DNA of 64,000 nucleotides from Actinomadura hibisca NBRC 15177 (GTDB taxonomy: Bacteria; Actinomycetota; Actinomycetes; Streptosporangiales; Streptosporangiaceae): NCBI RefSeq assembly GCF_001552635.1, contig NZ_BCRO01000051.1, positions 1-64,000 of the forward strand. Reading direction: 5' to 3'. Shown piece after piece: positions 45,357-52,134 of this stretch (positions are counted from its first letter, which is position 1; each line of letters opens with the position of its first letter). Position numbers and translations under genes: made by a program. Below the pieces are notes generated by a model. It was not told the DNA's origin. It ran no database searches and was given only the letters and a program-made list of their open reading frames with translations.

Positions 45357-46415
45357 ATGACCAGCGCGGCAATGATCGTCACCACCGACCCGGCGCTCGC
45401 CGACGACCTGCTCCGGCTCGCCGCCGCGGCGGCCGTGCGCGCCGACGTCGCCCAGAGCGCGGCCCAGGCCCGCACCGGCTGGTACTCGCGGCCGCTGGTC
45501 CTGGTCGGCCCGGACCTGGCCGGCGACATCGCGGCCGAGGGCTTACCGCGCCGCCCCGGCGTCGTCCTGGTCACCGGCCCCGACGCGCCGCCGGACGTGC
45601 ACCGCCGCGCCCTGGAGGCCGGCGCCCAGGACCTGGCCGTCCTGCCCGCCGAGGAGCCGTGGCTGATCGACGCCCTGGCCACCGCCGCCGAGCCGCCGGG
45701 CCGCGCGACCACGGTGTGCTTCCGGGGAGCCAGGGGCGGCGTGGGCACCAGCGTCCTCGCGGCGACCTTCGCGCTGACGGCGGCCCGCGCGGGCCTGCGC
45801 ACCCTGCTGGTCGACGGCGACCCGGCCGGCGGCGGGCTCGACCTGCTGCTGGGCATCGAGGACGCCGAGGGGGCGCGCTGGCCGGAGTTCGCCGAACGGC
45901 GCGGCCGGCTGAGCCCGGCGACCCTGCGCGACGCCCTCCCGCGCCTGGACGACCTGGCCGTCCTGTCGTGGCGGCAGGGAATGCCCGTCCCGGTCACGGA
46001 GGAGGGGGCGCTGACCGTCCTGGGGGCGGCATCGAAGGGCTTCGACCTGGTCGTGGCGGACGTGCCGAAGAACGCGGACACGCTGGGGAGCACCCTCCTG
46101 CGCGCGGCGGACGTGGGGTTCCTACTGGTCCCCTACGAGATACGCCCGACCGTGGCGGCGTCCTCGCTGCGCGACGCCCCCGCCGACCTGCGCCTGATCG
46201 CGACGGGCCCGTCGCCGGGCGGCCTGACGTCGGAGGTCCTGACCCAGGCGCTCGAACTGCCGCTGGCGGGAGTGCTGGAGCGCGACCGACGCATACCGAC
46301 GGCACTGGAAGAGGCCGACATACGACGCGCGACCCGGCGGGGTCCCGTCCCGGCACTGTGCGGCCGCCTGCTGAAGACGCTTCCTTTCGCCCAACCGCAA
46401 AGCGAAGCGGCCTGA
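45357..46415 (+). CDS. ssd: Septum site-determining protein Ssd (TadZ/CpaE-like)
   Basis: A 352-residue MinD/TadZ-like protein. A receiver-like N-terminal domain (to about 120) is followed by a deviant Walker A RGARGGVGTSVLAATFAL, LLVDGDPAGGGLDLLLG and VVADVPKNAD. The P-loop GGVGTS lacks the normal Lys/Thr, as in TadZ proteins. It heads the Flp/tad pilus locus: ssd-cpaF-tadB-tadC in actinomycetes. ATG 45357 with GGGAGG is preferred to GTG 45327. In M. tuberculosis Ssd over-production blocks division. Confidence 0.9.
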   Translation: MTSAAMIVTTDPALADDLLRLAAAAAVRADVAQSAAQARTGWYSRPLVLVGPDLAGDIAAEGLPRRPGVVLVTGPDAPPDVHRRALEAGAQDLAVLPAEEPWLIDALATAAEPPGRATTVCFRGARGGVGTSVLAATFALTAARAGLRTLLVDGDPAGGGLDLLLGIEDAEGARWPEFAERRGRLSPATLRDALPRLDDLAVLSWRQGMPVPVTEEGALTVLGAASKGFDLVVADVPKNADTLGSTLLRAADVGFLLVPYEIRPTVAASSLRDAPADLRLIATGPSPGGLTSEVLTQALELPLAGVLERDRRIPTALEEADIRRATRRGPVPALCGRLLKTLPFAQPQSEAA

Positions 46416-46638
46416 ACAAGCCCTGAGCGGAAAGCCATTCTCGGCGCCCCAGGTCTGTTGCGCAATGCAAACAAAAGCCGAAGAAGCCCTTCCGCATGCC
46501 CAAAACGCACCAAATCCGAATAAACACCCCTATTCCGACAAAACAAGTCGACATCCCTCAGCGCAACACCGTCCACAACGGCAACTTCCGGACTGCGGCG
46601 CGCACCGGCCGACCGGCGAACCCCCGAAAGGAAGCGGC

Positions 46639-47445
46639 ATGAAACGACTCTCCGAAGCAGTCCGTGGACGCCTGGCCGACGCGGGAGAAGAAGCGACGGC
46701 GGGCCGGGTGGCGGCGGCGCTGCGCGCGGAGGAACGCCTGCTGGGCGACAGCGAGGTCCTCGACATGGCCGACGAGTTACGGGCCGAATTCGTGGGCGCG
46801 GGCCCCCTGGATCCCCTCCTCCGTGAACCAGACATCACAGACGTGCTGGTGAACGGTCCCAACGAGGTGTGGGTGGACGCGGGCGCAGGCTTGATCCGCA
46901 CTTCCGTCCGCTTCTCCGACGAGACGACCCTGCGCCGCCTGGCCCAGCGCCTGACGGCCGCAGCCGGACGACGGCTGGACGACGCGGCCCCCTACGCGGA
47001 CGCGCGCCTGCTCGGCGGCGTGCGCCTGCACGCGGTGCTGCCGCCGATCGCGGCGAACGGCACGTGCCTGTCGCTGCGCCTGCCCCGCCGCCGCGCCTTC
47101 ACCCTCGACGAACTGGTGGAGGCGCGCACGATCCCGCCGGAGGGCGCGTCCCTCCTGGCCGCCCTGATCGAGGCCCGGTCCGCCTTCCTGATCTCAGGCG
47201 GTACGGGCACGGGCAAGACGACCATGCTGAGCTGCATGTTGTCGCTGGCGGACCAGGGCGAACGCCTGGTCCTGGTGGAGGATTCGGCGGAACTGCGCCC
47301 CGACCACCCCCACGTGATCCGGCTGGAGTCACGACCGCCGAACGTCGAAGGCGCGGGCGGCGTGACCCTGCACGAGCTGGTCCGGCAAGCCCTGCGCATG
47401 AGACCCGACCGCCTGGTGGTGGGAGAAGTACGCGGAAGCGAAGTC
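46639..47445 (+). pseudogene. cpaF: CpaF/TadA secretion ATPase, 3'-truncated by prophage
   Basis: ATG 46639 (GAAAGGAAG upstream) opens a CpaF-type ATPase that powers Flp pilus assembly. The N-terminal domain, Walker A GGTGTGKTT (187-195), the Asp box VLVEDSAELR and Walker B RLVVGEVRGSEV (258-269) are normal. After Val269 the sequence no longer resembles the family: the expected LLxALNTGHEGG and later HAN segments, about 90-100 residues, are missing. The frame stays open into phage DNA to 47886, so a 415-residue chimera could be made, but it would lack the C-terminal ATPase half. No tadB or tadC follows. Confidence 0.88.
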
Positions 47446-47446
47446 A
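47425..47446. other. Predicted prophage attachment site (attL)
   Basis: Backbone coding sequence of cpaF (GGAGAAGTACGCGGAAGCGA is its last part) passes directly into AT-richer DNA. The crossover core should lie at or just left of 47446. Its exact extent cannot be defined without the right-hand end. Confidence 0.5.
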
Positions 47447-47568
47447 CCACTCTCATGAGCAAGAATGCACCTATACATTGGAGGGTAACTAGATCGCCAC
47501 ATCTACCTCACCAGTCGCGTTCGTGCCGCGGGTGCTTGACCTGTCGGCCGCGCATGAGTCAGGGTCGG

Positions 47569-47592
47569 TCTGCTGCACAGTCCTGCACATCT
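47569..47592. promoter_or_regulatory. TGCACA-repeat operator candidate, copy 1
   Basis: CTGCTGCACAGTCCTGCACA carries two TGCACA boxes 10 bp apart, just upstream of the ribosome site of the 80-aa gene. TTGACC at 47536-47541 is a possible -35. A close copy lies at 49218-49241. Confidence 0.5.
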
Positions 47593-47605
47593 CCAGGAGG
47601 TTTCG

Positions 47606-47848
47606 GTGGCCATTCGCTTTGTGGGGATCGACCCCGAAACGCCCGGCGGGAACTGCCCGGCTGTGTACGTGGACGACGCGACCGGCGACCTGCTGATCCA
47701 GGGCTGGACGATCACCGACCTCGCCGAGCTGGCGGCGATGGCCGAGCACAGCCCGCTCCTGCCGAACGAGACGATCGTGCGTCTCCCGGCCCGGATGCTC
47801 GGCATCGTGCGAGAGGCGTGCGAGCGTGCCAGCGCCTTCGTTCGATGA
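47606..47848 (+). CDS. Small actinobacterial protein of the DUF6879/XRE trio (80 aa)
   Basis: An 80-residue acidic protein beginning MAIRFVGIDPETPGGNCPAV. Such proteins accompany DUF6879 and XRE-DUF5753 genes in many actinomycetes. GTG 47606 follows an ideal CCAGGAGG. It overlaps the next gene by 23 nt, implying coupled translation. No catalytic motif. The pattern LLIQGWTITDLAELAAMAEH is seen in relatives. The function is unknown. Confidence 0.75.
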   Translation: MAIRFVGIDPETPGGNCPAVYVDDATGDLLIQGWTITDLAELAAMAEHSPLLPNETIVRLPARMLGIVREACERASAFVR

Positions 47849-48335
47849 GCTGTTCGGCGCATGCCAGCACAGCGCCGTCCATCTAGAGATGCGCGACGCC
47901 TACACGCCCGAAGACCCGGTCTTCCAGGACTGGCAGGCCGGTAAGCGGATCGACATCCGCGAGTCGTGGGGCGAGTGGTTCGACCTGGTGGCCGCGACGA
48001 CGGCGCGTGGCGTGCGGGTGCGGCGGGCCCGGATCGTGTCCGAGCCCGTCACCGACTTCGTCCGGTACGAGCACGAGCTGACCGAGGGCCTGAACCTCGC
48101 TGCGGGCGAAGAGGTGCGATGGTTGCCGCGGCGTCGCGCGAGCGACCTGTTGCTCCCGGGGAACGACTTCTGGGTGTTCGACAACGCGCGCGTGCGGTTC
48201 GGGTATTTCGCCGGTGACGGCCGGTATCTCGATGACGAGATGGTGGATGACTCGCGGGTCGTGCAGGGGTGTGCGGCCTCGTTCGATGCGGTGTGGGAGC
48301 GGGCCGTGCCGCATGAGGACTACCGGCTGACCTGA
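47826..48335 (+). CDS. DUF6879 family protein
   Basis: A 169-residue protein with the DUF6879 arrangement: SFDELFGACQHSAVHLEMRD, then an acidic, aromatic-rich region (ESWGEWFDLVAATTARGVRV) and DFWVFDNARVRFGYFAGDGR. It is encoded with an XRE-DUF5753 regulator 8 nt downstream. In actinomycetes this pair is common near or inside mobile elements, and its biochemical role is not known. Confidence 0.82.
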   Translation: MPAPSFDELFGACQHSAVHLEMRDAYTPEDPVFQDWQAGKRIDIRESWGEWFDLVAATTARGVRVRRARIVSEPVTDFVRYEHELTEGLNLAAGEEVRWLPRRRASDLLLPGNDFWVFDNARVRFGYFAGDGRYLDDEMVDDSRVVQGCAASFDAVWERAVPHEDYRLT

Positions 48336-48343
48336 CCTGTGTC

Positions 48344-49195
48344 ATGTCGAGTCCGTCCTCCAGCGCCCAGCACGCGCGGCAGGCCCTCGCCGACCGGCTC
48401 CGGGAGTTGCGCGTTGCGGCCGAGCTGACCGGGATCGAGCTGGCGGAGCGGTGCGGGTGGCATCGTACGAAGGTGTCCAAGCTGGAGCACGCGGCGACGT
48501 CGCCGACCGCAGGCGATATCCGGGCCTGGTGCAGCGCGTGCGGCGTGCCCCAACTCGGGGACGAGCTGGTCGCCGAGCGGCACGCGGCGGACTCGCTGTG
48601 GCTGGACTGGCGCCGCATGGAGCGGAACGGGCTCCGGCACGCACAGGAGTCCGTCCGGGAGTTGTACGAGCGCACGCGGCTGCTCCGCGTCTACTCGCCG
48701 GTGATGATCCCCGGCCCTGTGCAGACCGGCCCCTACATCCGGGCCGTGTTGCAGGCGATCCGTGCCCGTCGCGCCATCGAGGTGGACGACGTGGACGAGG
48801 CGGTCGCCGAGCGCATCGACCGGCAGCACGCGGTCTTGCAGGGGCCCGGACAGGTCGTGGTCCTGGTGGAGGAGGCGGCGCTGCGGTACCGGATCGGCGG
48901 TGCGGAGGTGATGGCTGGCCAGCTCGGTCATCTGTTGTCGGCGGCGTCGTTGCCGACGTTGTCCCTTGGGGTGATTCCACTGGATGCGGATCGTACGACG
49001 CATTGGCCGGTGGAGATGTTCTTCATGTTCGATGACGTGCAGGTGAACGTGGAATTGGTGAGCGGATTCTTGACGATCACCGACCCTCGGGAGATCGCTA
49101 TGTACGAGTCTGCCGTTACTGAACTGGCGGCAACGGCGGTGTATGGAAGAACGGCCCGCGCTCGGATTATGGCGGCCATCGACGCCCTGGCATAG
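48344..49195 (+). CDS. XRE family regulator with DUF5753 domain
   Basis: A 283-residue protein with an N-terminal XRE HTH (LRVAAELTGIELAERCGWHR, KVSKLEHAATSPTAGDIRAW) and a C-terminal DUF5753 domain (about 95-280: LLRVYSPVMIPGPVQTGPYI). WhiJ-like XRE proteins of this kind usually act with a small partner; here the partners are the two upstream genes. It may control lysogeny or cargo genes through the TGCACA repeats on either side. No classical CI-like repressor is seen in the window. Confidence 0.87.
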   Translation: MSSPSSSAQHARQALADRLRELRVAAELTGIELAERCGWHRTKVSKLEHAATSPTAGDIRAWCSACGVPQLGDELVAERHAADSLWLDWRRMERNGLRHAQESVRELYERTRLLRVYSPVMIPGPVQTGPYIRAVLQAIRARRAIEVDDVDEAVAERIDRQHAVLQGPGQVVVLVEEAALRYRIGGAEVMAGQLGHLLSAASLPTLSLGVIPLDADRTTHWPVEMFFMFDDVQVNVELVSGFLTITDPREIAMYESAVTELAATAVYGRTARARIMAAIDALA

Positions 49196-49217
49196 CAATA
49201 CTGCACACCTGGATAAA

Positions 49218-49241
49218 CCTGCTGCACACTCGTGCACACCT
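49218..49241. promoter_or_regulatory. TGCACA-repeat operator candidate, copy 2
   Basis: CTGCTGCACACTCGTGCACA matches copy 1 at 47569 with 4 differences in 24 bp. A third CTGCACACCT half-site lies just left at 49201-49210, and TATAGC follows at 49241-49246. Confidence 0.5.
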
Positions 49242-49252
49242 ATAGCGGGTAG

Positions 49253-49453
49253 GTGTCCGGCGTCCTTACCGTCGCAGATGTGGGCGCGGACCAGCCACTC
49301 GTTCCCGTGTGGTCCGATCCTGAGAGCCGCCGACGCAGGGCTCTCGTTGGGTCCGCGCTCACCCGAAACGTCAGACGGCCCCGGGCCAGCGTTCGCGCGC
49401 TGGTGGTTCCGGGGCCTCGGCCGGAGGGTGAATCCGACCTATGCGCACGGTAA
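49253..49453 (+). CDS. Possible small leaderless ORF (66 aa)
   Basis: GTG 49253 is 7 nt after TATAGC, which would suit a leaderless transcript starting at the operator copy. The product MSGVLTVADVGADQPLVPVW then turns Arg/Pro-rich. Its end overlaps the start of the next gene by 13 nt. Coding is uncertain; the arrangement at the operator is its only support. Confidence 0.3.
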   Translation: MSGVLTVADVGADQPLVPVWSDPESRRRRALVGSALTRNVRRPRASVRALVVPGPRPEGESDLCAR

Positions 49454-49644
49454 CCGACTCTGATCGGGTCGAGCAGCAGAAGCTACGGGAAGAGTTCCCC
49501 GACTGGTCGATCATCATCACCGACCGGGACCGTTGGTGGGCGACGCGCGGGCCGCTGCCCCGCGACCAGGCGGGCGAGGTCGCCGACCTTGAAGACGACA
49601 CCGCTGACGGGCTGCGTATCAAGCTTCAGGCAGTGACCCAATGA
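49441..49644 (+). CDS. Small hypothetical protein (67 aa)
   Basis: A 67-residue acidic protein: VEQQKLREEFPDWSIIITDR, then DRWWATRGPLPRDQAGEVAD and DDTADGLRIKLQAV. I recall similar short proteins near XRE-DUF5753 genes in actinomycetes, with no known function. ATG 49441 follows GGAGGGTGAA. The TGA overlaps the start of a further small ORF. Confidence 0.7.
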   Translation: MRTVTDSDRVEQQKLREEFPDWSIIITDRDRWWATRGPLPRDQAGEVADLEDDTADGLRIKLQAVTQ

Positions 49645-49862
49645 ACTCCGCGGTCCCGGTCAGCGGGCGCGCACCGGGACCGCGGGCACGACGTCGGACG
49701 GCCGCCGGGCAGTACGTGGCCCGTGCCTGCTCAGCGCGCCGTCCGACTCCAACCCGCAGGGCGGCCAACATCCGGCCCTGCGGCAGGGGGGACCCCGCGC
49801 GGCCGACACCGACCCCCGTCGGGCGTCGGCCGCGCGGGACGCACACAAGGAGGACGTTGTGA
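49641..49862 (+). CDS. Small Arg/Pro-rich ORF bridging two genes (73 aa)
   Basis: ATG 49641 overlaps the previous TGA (ATGA), and its TGA overlaps the next GTG (GTGA), so it fits between two genes without gap. The 73-residue product is Arg/Pro/Ala-rich with TAAGQYVARACSARR in the middle. The perfect junctions argue for translation, the composition against. Confidence 0.35.
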   Translation: MNSAVPVSGRAPGPRARRRTAAGQYVARACSARRPTPTRRAANIRPCGRGDPARPTPTPVGRRPRGTHTRRTL

Positions 49863-50179
49863 GCGGTGTTCATGAGCGGCCTCCGCATCACCGCGAGTTG
49901 ATCACCAGGCACTGCATCTCCAACTGCGGGTGGCTGACGCAGGGGCTCGACGACGGGCGGGTGACGTTCCTGCCTCCGGAGCTGGCGTGGCCGCCCGGGG
50001 TGCCGATGCCGGTGCTGGAGCACCGGCGGCGCGGCGACGGCGGCGTGCCGTGGTGGTACTGGGCGGTGCCGGGCGAGGAGGCCGTCCCGATCTGCCCGGC
50101 CAACCGCGGGGACCTGGCGGTGACGAAGCTGGACGAGCTGCTCACCGCGCACCGGGCGTGGCGACCCGCGCCTTCCTGA
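49859..50179 (+). CDS. Hypothetical protein, Trp/Pro-rich (106 aa)
   Basis: A 106-residue protein starting at GTG 49859 after ACAAGGAGGACG, a strong ribosome site. It contains ITRHCISNCGWLTQGLDDGR, FLPPELAWPPGVPMPVLE and GGVPWWYWAVPGEEAVPICP. It holds three Cys and many Trp. No family recognised. It is the last gene of the rightward block at the prophage left end. Confidence 0.6.
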   Translation: MSGVHERPPHHRELITRHCISNCGWLTQGLDDGRVTFLPPELAWPPGVPMPVLEHRRRGDGGVPWWYWAVPGEEAVPICPANRGDLAVTKLDELLTAHRAWRPAPS

Positions 50180-50355
50180 CCGGGGGGTGGCGGCGCGAGA
50201 TCCCCCGACGCCCGCCCCGCCGCCCTCCACCAGACGTCGCATGGCTGCCCGCCCGGGTCATCCGGACTGATCACCCGGAGCCTGACCGGCGGGGGCCATG
50301 CGACCCAGACGCGGGCGCGTCGGTCGGCATCGCGGGTCCGGCCGGCGCGCCCGCT

Positions 50356-50877
50356 CTATTCGTCCGCGTCGTCGCGCTCGGCGGCGGCCTGGCGCGCGGC
50401 GTCGTACGCCTCGCCCATGGTCGCGTCCGGGTGCTGCTGGAGGTGCTGGGCGACGAGCCGGGCGACCTCGTCCACCTCGATCCCGTGCTCGTCGCCTAGG
50501 GCGTCGGCGACGTCGTGGAGGCCCGGGTCGTCCAGGACGCGGGCGGCGATGTCCTCGCCGAACGCGGCGGCCAGGACGGGCCGGTAGCGGTCGATGCGGG
50601 CGTTGGTCCGCGCGCGGACGTAGGAGTCGGTGATCTCTGTCATGTCTTGGAGGAACTGCTCGCTGGCGGTTTTCGCGGAGGGGATGCCGTTTTCGCGGGC
50701 GAGGCGGCGCAGGTGCTCGCGGGAGTAGCCGGTGAGCTGGGCGACGGTGGCCTGTTTGACGCCGGAGTTGGGGTACAAGGCGATGAGGATCGCCTCGTGG
50801 AGGTCGGTTTCGGCTTGCTGGTGGGTGTGGACGGCGTCGCGGAGCCACTGTTCGACGCTGGGTGTCTTCTTCGCCAT
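50356..50877 (-). CDS. HTH protein of prophage control region
   Basis: A 173-residue protein with a helix-turn-helix-like segment (QATVAQLTGYSREHLRRLAR) near residue 40 and an acidic, Ala-rich C-terminus with HPDATMGEAYDAARQAAAER. ATG 50877 (GATGGGGT upstream) is preferred to an ATG 16 codons earlier, which would lie in the operator. The gene is divergent from the zinc-binding protein gene over a 15-bp inverted repeat. It is probably a regulator of this divergent unit, by inference. Confidence 0.7.
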   Translation of the reverse strand: MAKKTPSVEQWLRDAVHTHQQAETDLHEAILIALYPNSGVKQATVAQLTGYSREHLRRLARENGIPSAKTASEQFLQDMTEITDSYVRARTNARIDRYRPVLAAAFGEDIAARVLDDPGLHDVADALGDEHGIEVDEVARLVAQHLQQHPDATMGEAYDAARQAAAERDDADE

Positions 50878-50888
50878 GACCCCATCAT

Positions 50889-50935
50889 GCCACATGTGTT
50901 GGCCAACTCTCTTGCCATATGCCAACTCATGTGGC
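50889..50935. promoter_or_regulatory. 15-bp inverted repeat between divergent phage genes
   Basis: GCCACATGTGTTGGC (50889-50903) and GCCAACTCATGTGGC (50921-50935) are inverted copies with one mismatch, separated by 17 nt. Nested in it is the perfect palindrome GTTGGCCAAC (50898-50907). It spans the starts of both divergent genes. Confidence 0.7.
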
Positions 50936-50948
50936 CATAATGGTTGGC

Positions 50949-51347
50949 ATGACGAAGACGGCGAAGCCCCAGACGGCCACCTGCAAGCGCTGCCACGCCA
51001 CCCTCCGCAGCGCCCGCAGCGTGACCCGCGGCTACGGCGACCACTGCTGGACGATGCAGCAGCGCGAGACCGCCGTCGCTCGTCTGAGCCGCGCCTTCAA
51101 GGGGGCCGAGAAGACCCGCCGCGACGCGCTGGAGCTGCTGGAGGACCAGGCGCTCGTCCCCACCCGCCACGACGGCCAGTTCCTCGCGGTCAGCAGCGAC
51201 GGGGACACGGTCTACCTGGTGGACACGGTCGAGCGGTCGTGCACCTGCAAGGGCCACGGCCGGACCGGACGCTGCTACCACCTGGTCGCCGCCGACACCG
51301 TCGAGATCACCACCACCCCGGCGCGCGAGTTCGCGCTCGCCGCCTGA
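50949..51347 (+). CDS. Zinc-binding protein with SWIM-like motif
   Basis: A 132-residue protein. The N-terminus has CKRCHATLRSARSVTRGYGD then HC, a DUF6011-type finger. The C-terminus has CTCKGHGRTGRCYHLVAAD, which matches the SWIM pattern CxC...CxH. SWIM modules bind DNA or partner proteins. Its start ATG 50949 lies just outside the inverted repeat. Likely a phage regulatory or DNA-transaction protein. Confidence 0.72.
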   Translation: MTKTAKPQTATCKRCHATLRSARSVTRGYGDHCWTMQQRETAVARLSRAFKGAEKTRRDALELLEDQALVPTRHDGQFLAVSSDGDTVYLVDTVERSCTCKGHGRTGRCYHLVAADTVEITTTPAREFALAA

Positions 51348-51371
51348 TCAGCCACCTACTAGGGAGAACGC

Positions 51372-51566
51372 GTGACTGCCATGACCAGCGAGAAGCCCAC
51401 CGCCCCCCTCCTCTTCGGCACCCTCACCGACACCGAGCTGGAGGCCCTCATCGCCATGCTCACCTCCTCCCTCACTCACATCGGCTGGTGCCTCGCCGAC
51501 GCCGAGGACGGCGACGACACCACCGCCTGGTCGGCGATCTACCTGGAGATCGACGCCCTGATCTGA
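51372..51566 (+). CDS. Small acidic phage protein (64 aa)
   Basis: A 64-residue acidic protein (LTDTELEALIAMLTSSLTHI, LADAEDGDDTTAWSAIYLEI) 24 nt after the zinc-binding protein gene, GTG 51372 behind AGGGAGAAC. It is probably co-transcribed with it and ends before a terminator. No function recognised. Confidence 0.6.
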   Translation: MTAMTSEKPTAPLLFGTLTDTELEALIAMLTSSLTHIGWCLADAEDGDDTTAWSAIYLEIDALI

Positions 51567-51573
51567 CGCCCTG

Positions 51574-51599
51574 CGGGGCCCGCTCCGGCGGGCCCCGCC
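51574..51599 (+). terminator. Terminator of the rightward two-gene unit
   Basis: GCGGGGCCCGC-TCCG-GCGGGCCCCGC, an 11-bp perfect stem 7 nt after the small acidic gene. Confidence 0.75.
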
Positions 51600-51624
51600 C
51601 GGCACGGGGAGTAGCAGACGCAAC

Positions 51625-51665
51625 GAACGCCCCCGCCCCTCCATCGCGGAGGAGCGGGGGCGTTC
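51625..51665 (-). terminator. Terminator of the phage late operon
   Basis: GAACGCCCCCGC and GCGGGGGCGTTC pair over 12 bp, with an inner CCTCC/GGAGG extension. It is located 11 nt after the last late gene (holin-like) on the minus strand. Confidence 0.75.
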
Positions 51666-51676
51666 TGCTGGTCGGG

Positions 51677-51904
51677 TTACCGGCCGTACGAGCCGTCCCG
51701 CGCGGGCGTGCGCGGGGTGTGCTTGGCCAGCCACCCGGCCACGCCGGTCAGCGCGGTCGTGATGACGCCGACGATCGCGGCCTGGAGGATGTCGGCCAGC
51801 CCGGCGAGCGCGGGCACCTTCACCACCAGCAGGCCGACGACGAACGACGCGACGGCGGCGGCGGTGGTCGCGGCCGTCACCTTCTTCTCCACGGGTGCGG
51901 ACAT
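51677..51904 (-). CDS. Holin-like small membrane protein
   Basis: A 75-residue protein with two hydrophobic segments (TTAAAVASFVVGLLVVKVPA and LQAAIVGVITTALTGVAGWL) and a basic C-terminus, as in class II holins of actinophages. It is the last gene of the late operon, next to the amidase. Holins form the membrane lesion that releases endolysin. ATG 51904 follows GGAGTGACC. Confidence 0.72.
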   Translation of the reverse strand: MSAPVEKKVTAATTAAAVASFVVGLLVVKVPALAGLADILQAAIVGVITTALTGVAGWLAKHTPRTPARDGSYGR

Positions 51905-51906
51905 GG

Positions 51907-52131
51907 TCACTCCTTCGGGGGCAGCGCTGCGCGGACGAAGCAGTCCTTCGCCTCCAGCAGCTTGCGGAGCCCGGCCGTCAGCTCGGGGCCGTCGGGCAGG
52001 GCGCGGATCATCTCCTCCGCCAGCTCCCCGCACGGGCGGGACACGGCCTGGAGGTGCTCGGGGAGGTGGTCGTACTCGAAGTGGCGGGCGAGGTGCTGCG
52101 TGCCCGGGTGCCGGTCGGTGAGGTCCTGCAC
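51907..52131 (-). CDS. Acb2/Tad1-hairpin-like small protein (candidate anti-defence)
   Basis: A 74-residue protein predicted as two antiparallel helices: HFEYDHLPEHLQAVSRPCGE then LAEEMIRALP, and GPELTAGLRKLLEAKDCFVR. The layout FxYxxLPxxLQxVS...LA...LPxxxEL..GLxxLxxAKDxxVRA resembles the hairpin family that includes phage Acb2 (anti-CBASS) and Tad1 (anti-Thoeris), which sequester cyclic nucleotides. The resemblance is from memory of the family pattern. It sits between endolysin and holin genes, where small accessory genes often lie. The alternative is a lysis accessory protein. Confidence 0.5.
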   Translation of the reverse strand: MQDLTDRHPGTQHLARHFEYDHLPEHLQAVSRPCGELAEEMIRALPDGPELTAGLRKLLEAKDCFVRAALPPKE

Positions 52132-52134
52132 GGT

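Noticed and set aside
47446-51566. Integrase next to the left attachment site
   Set aside because: None of the left-end proteins shows tyrosine- or serine-recombinase motifs, so the integrase must lie beyond the window if present.
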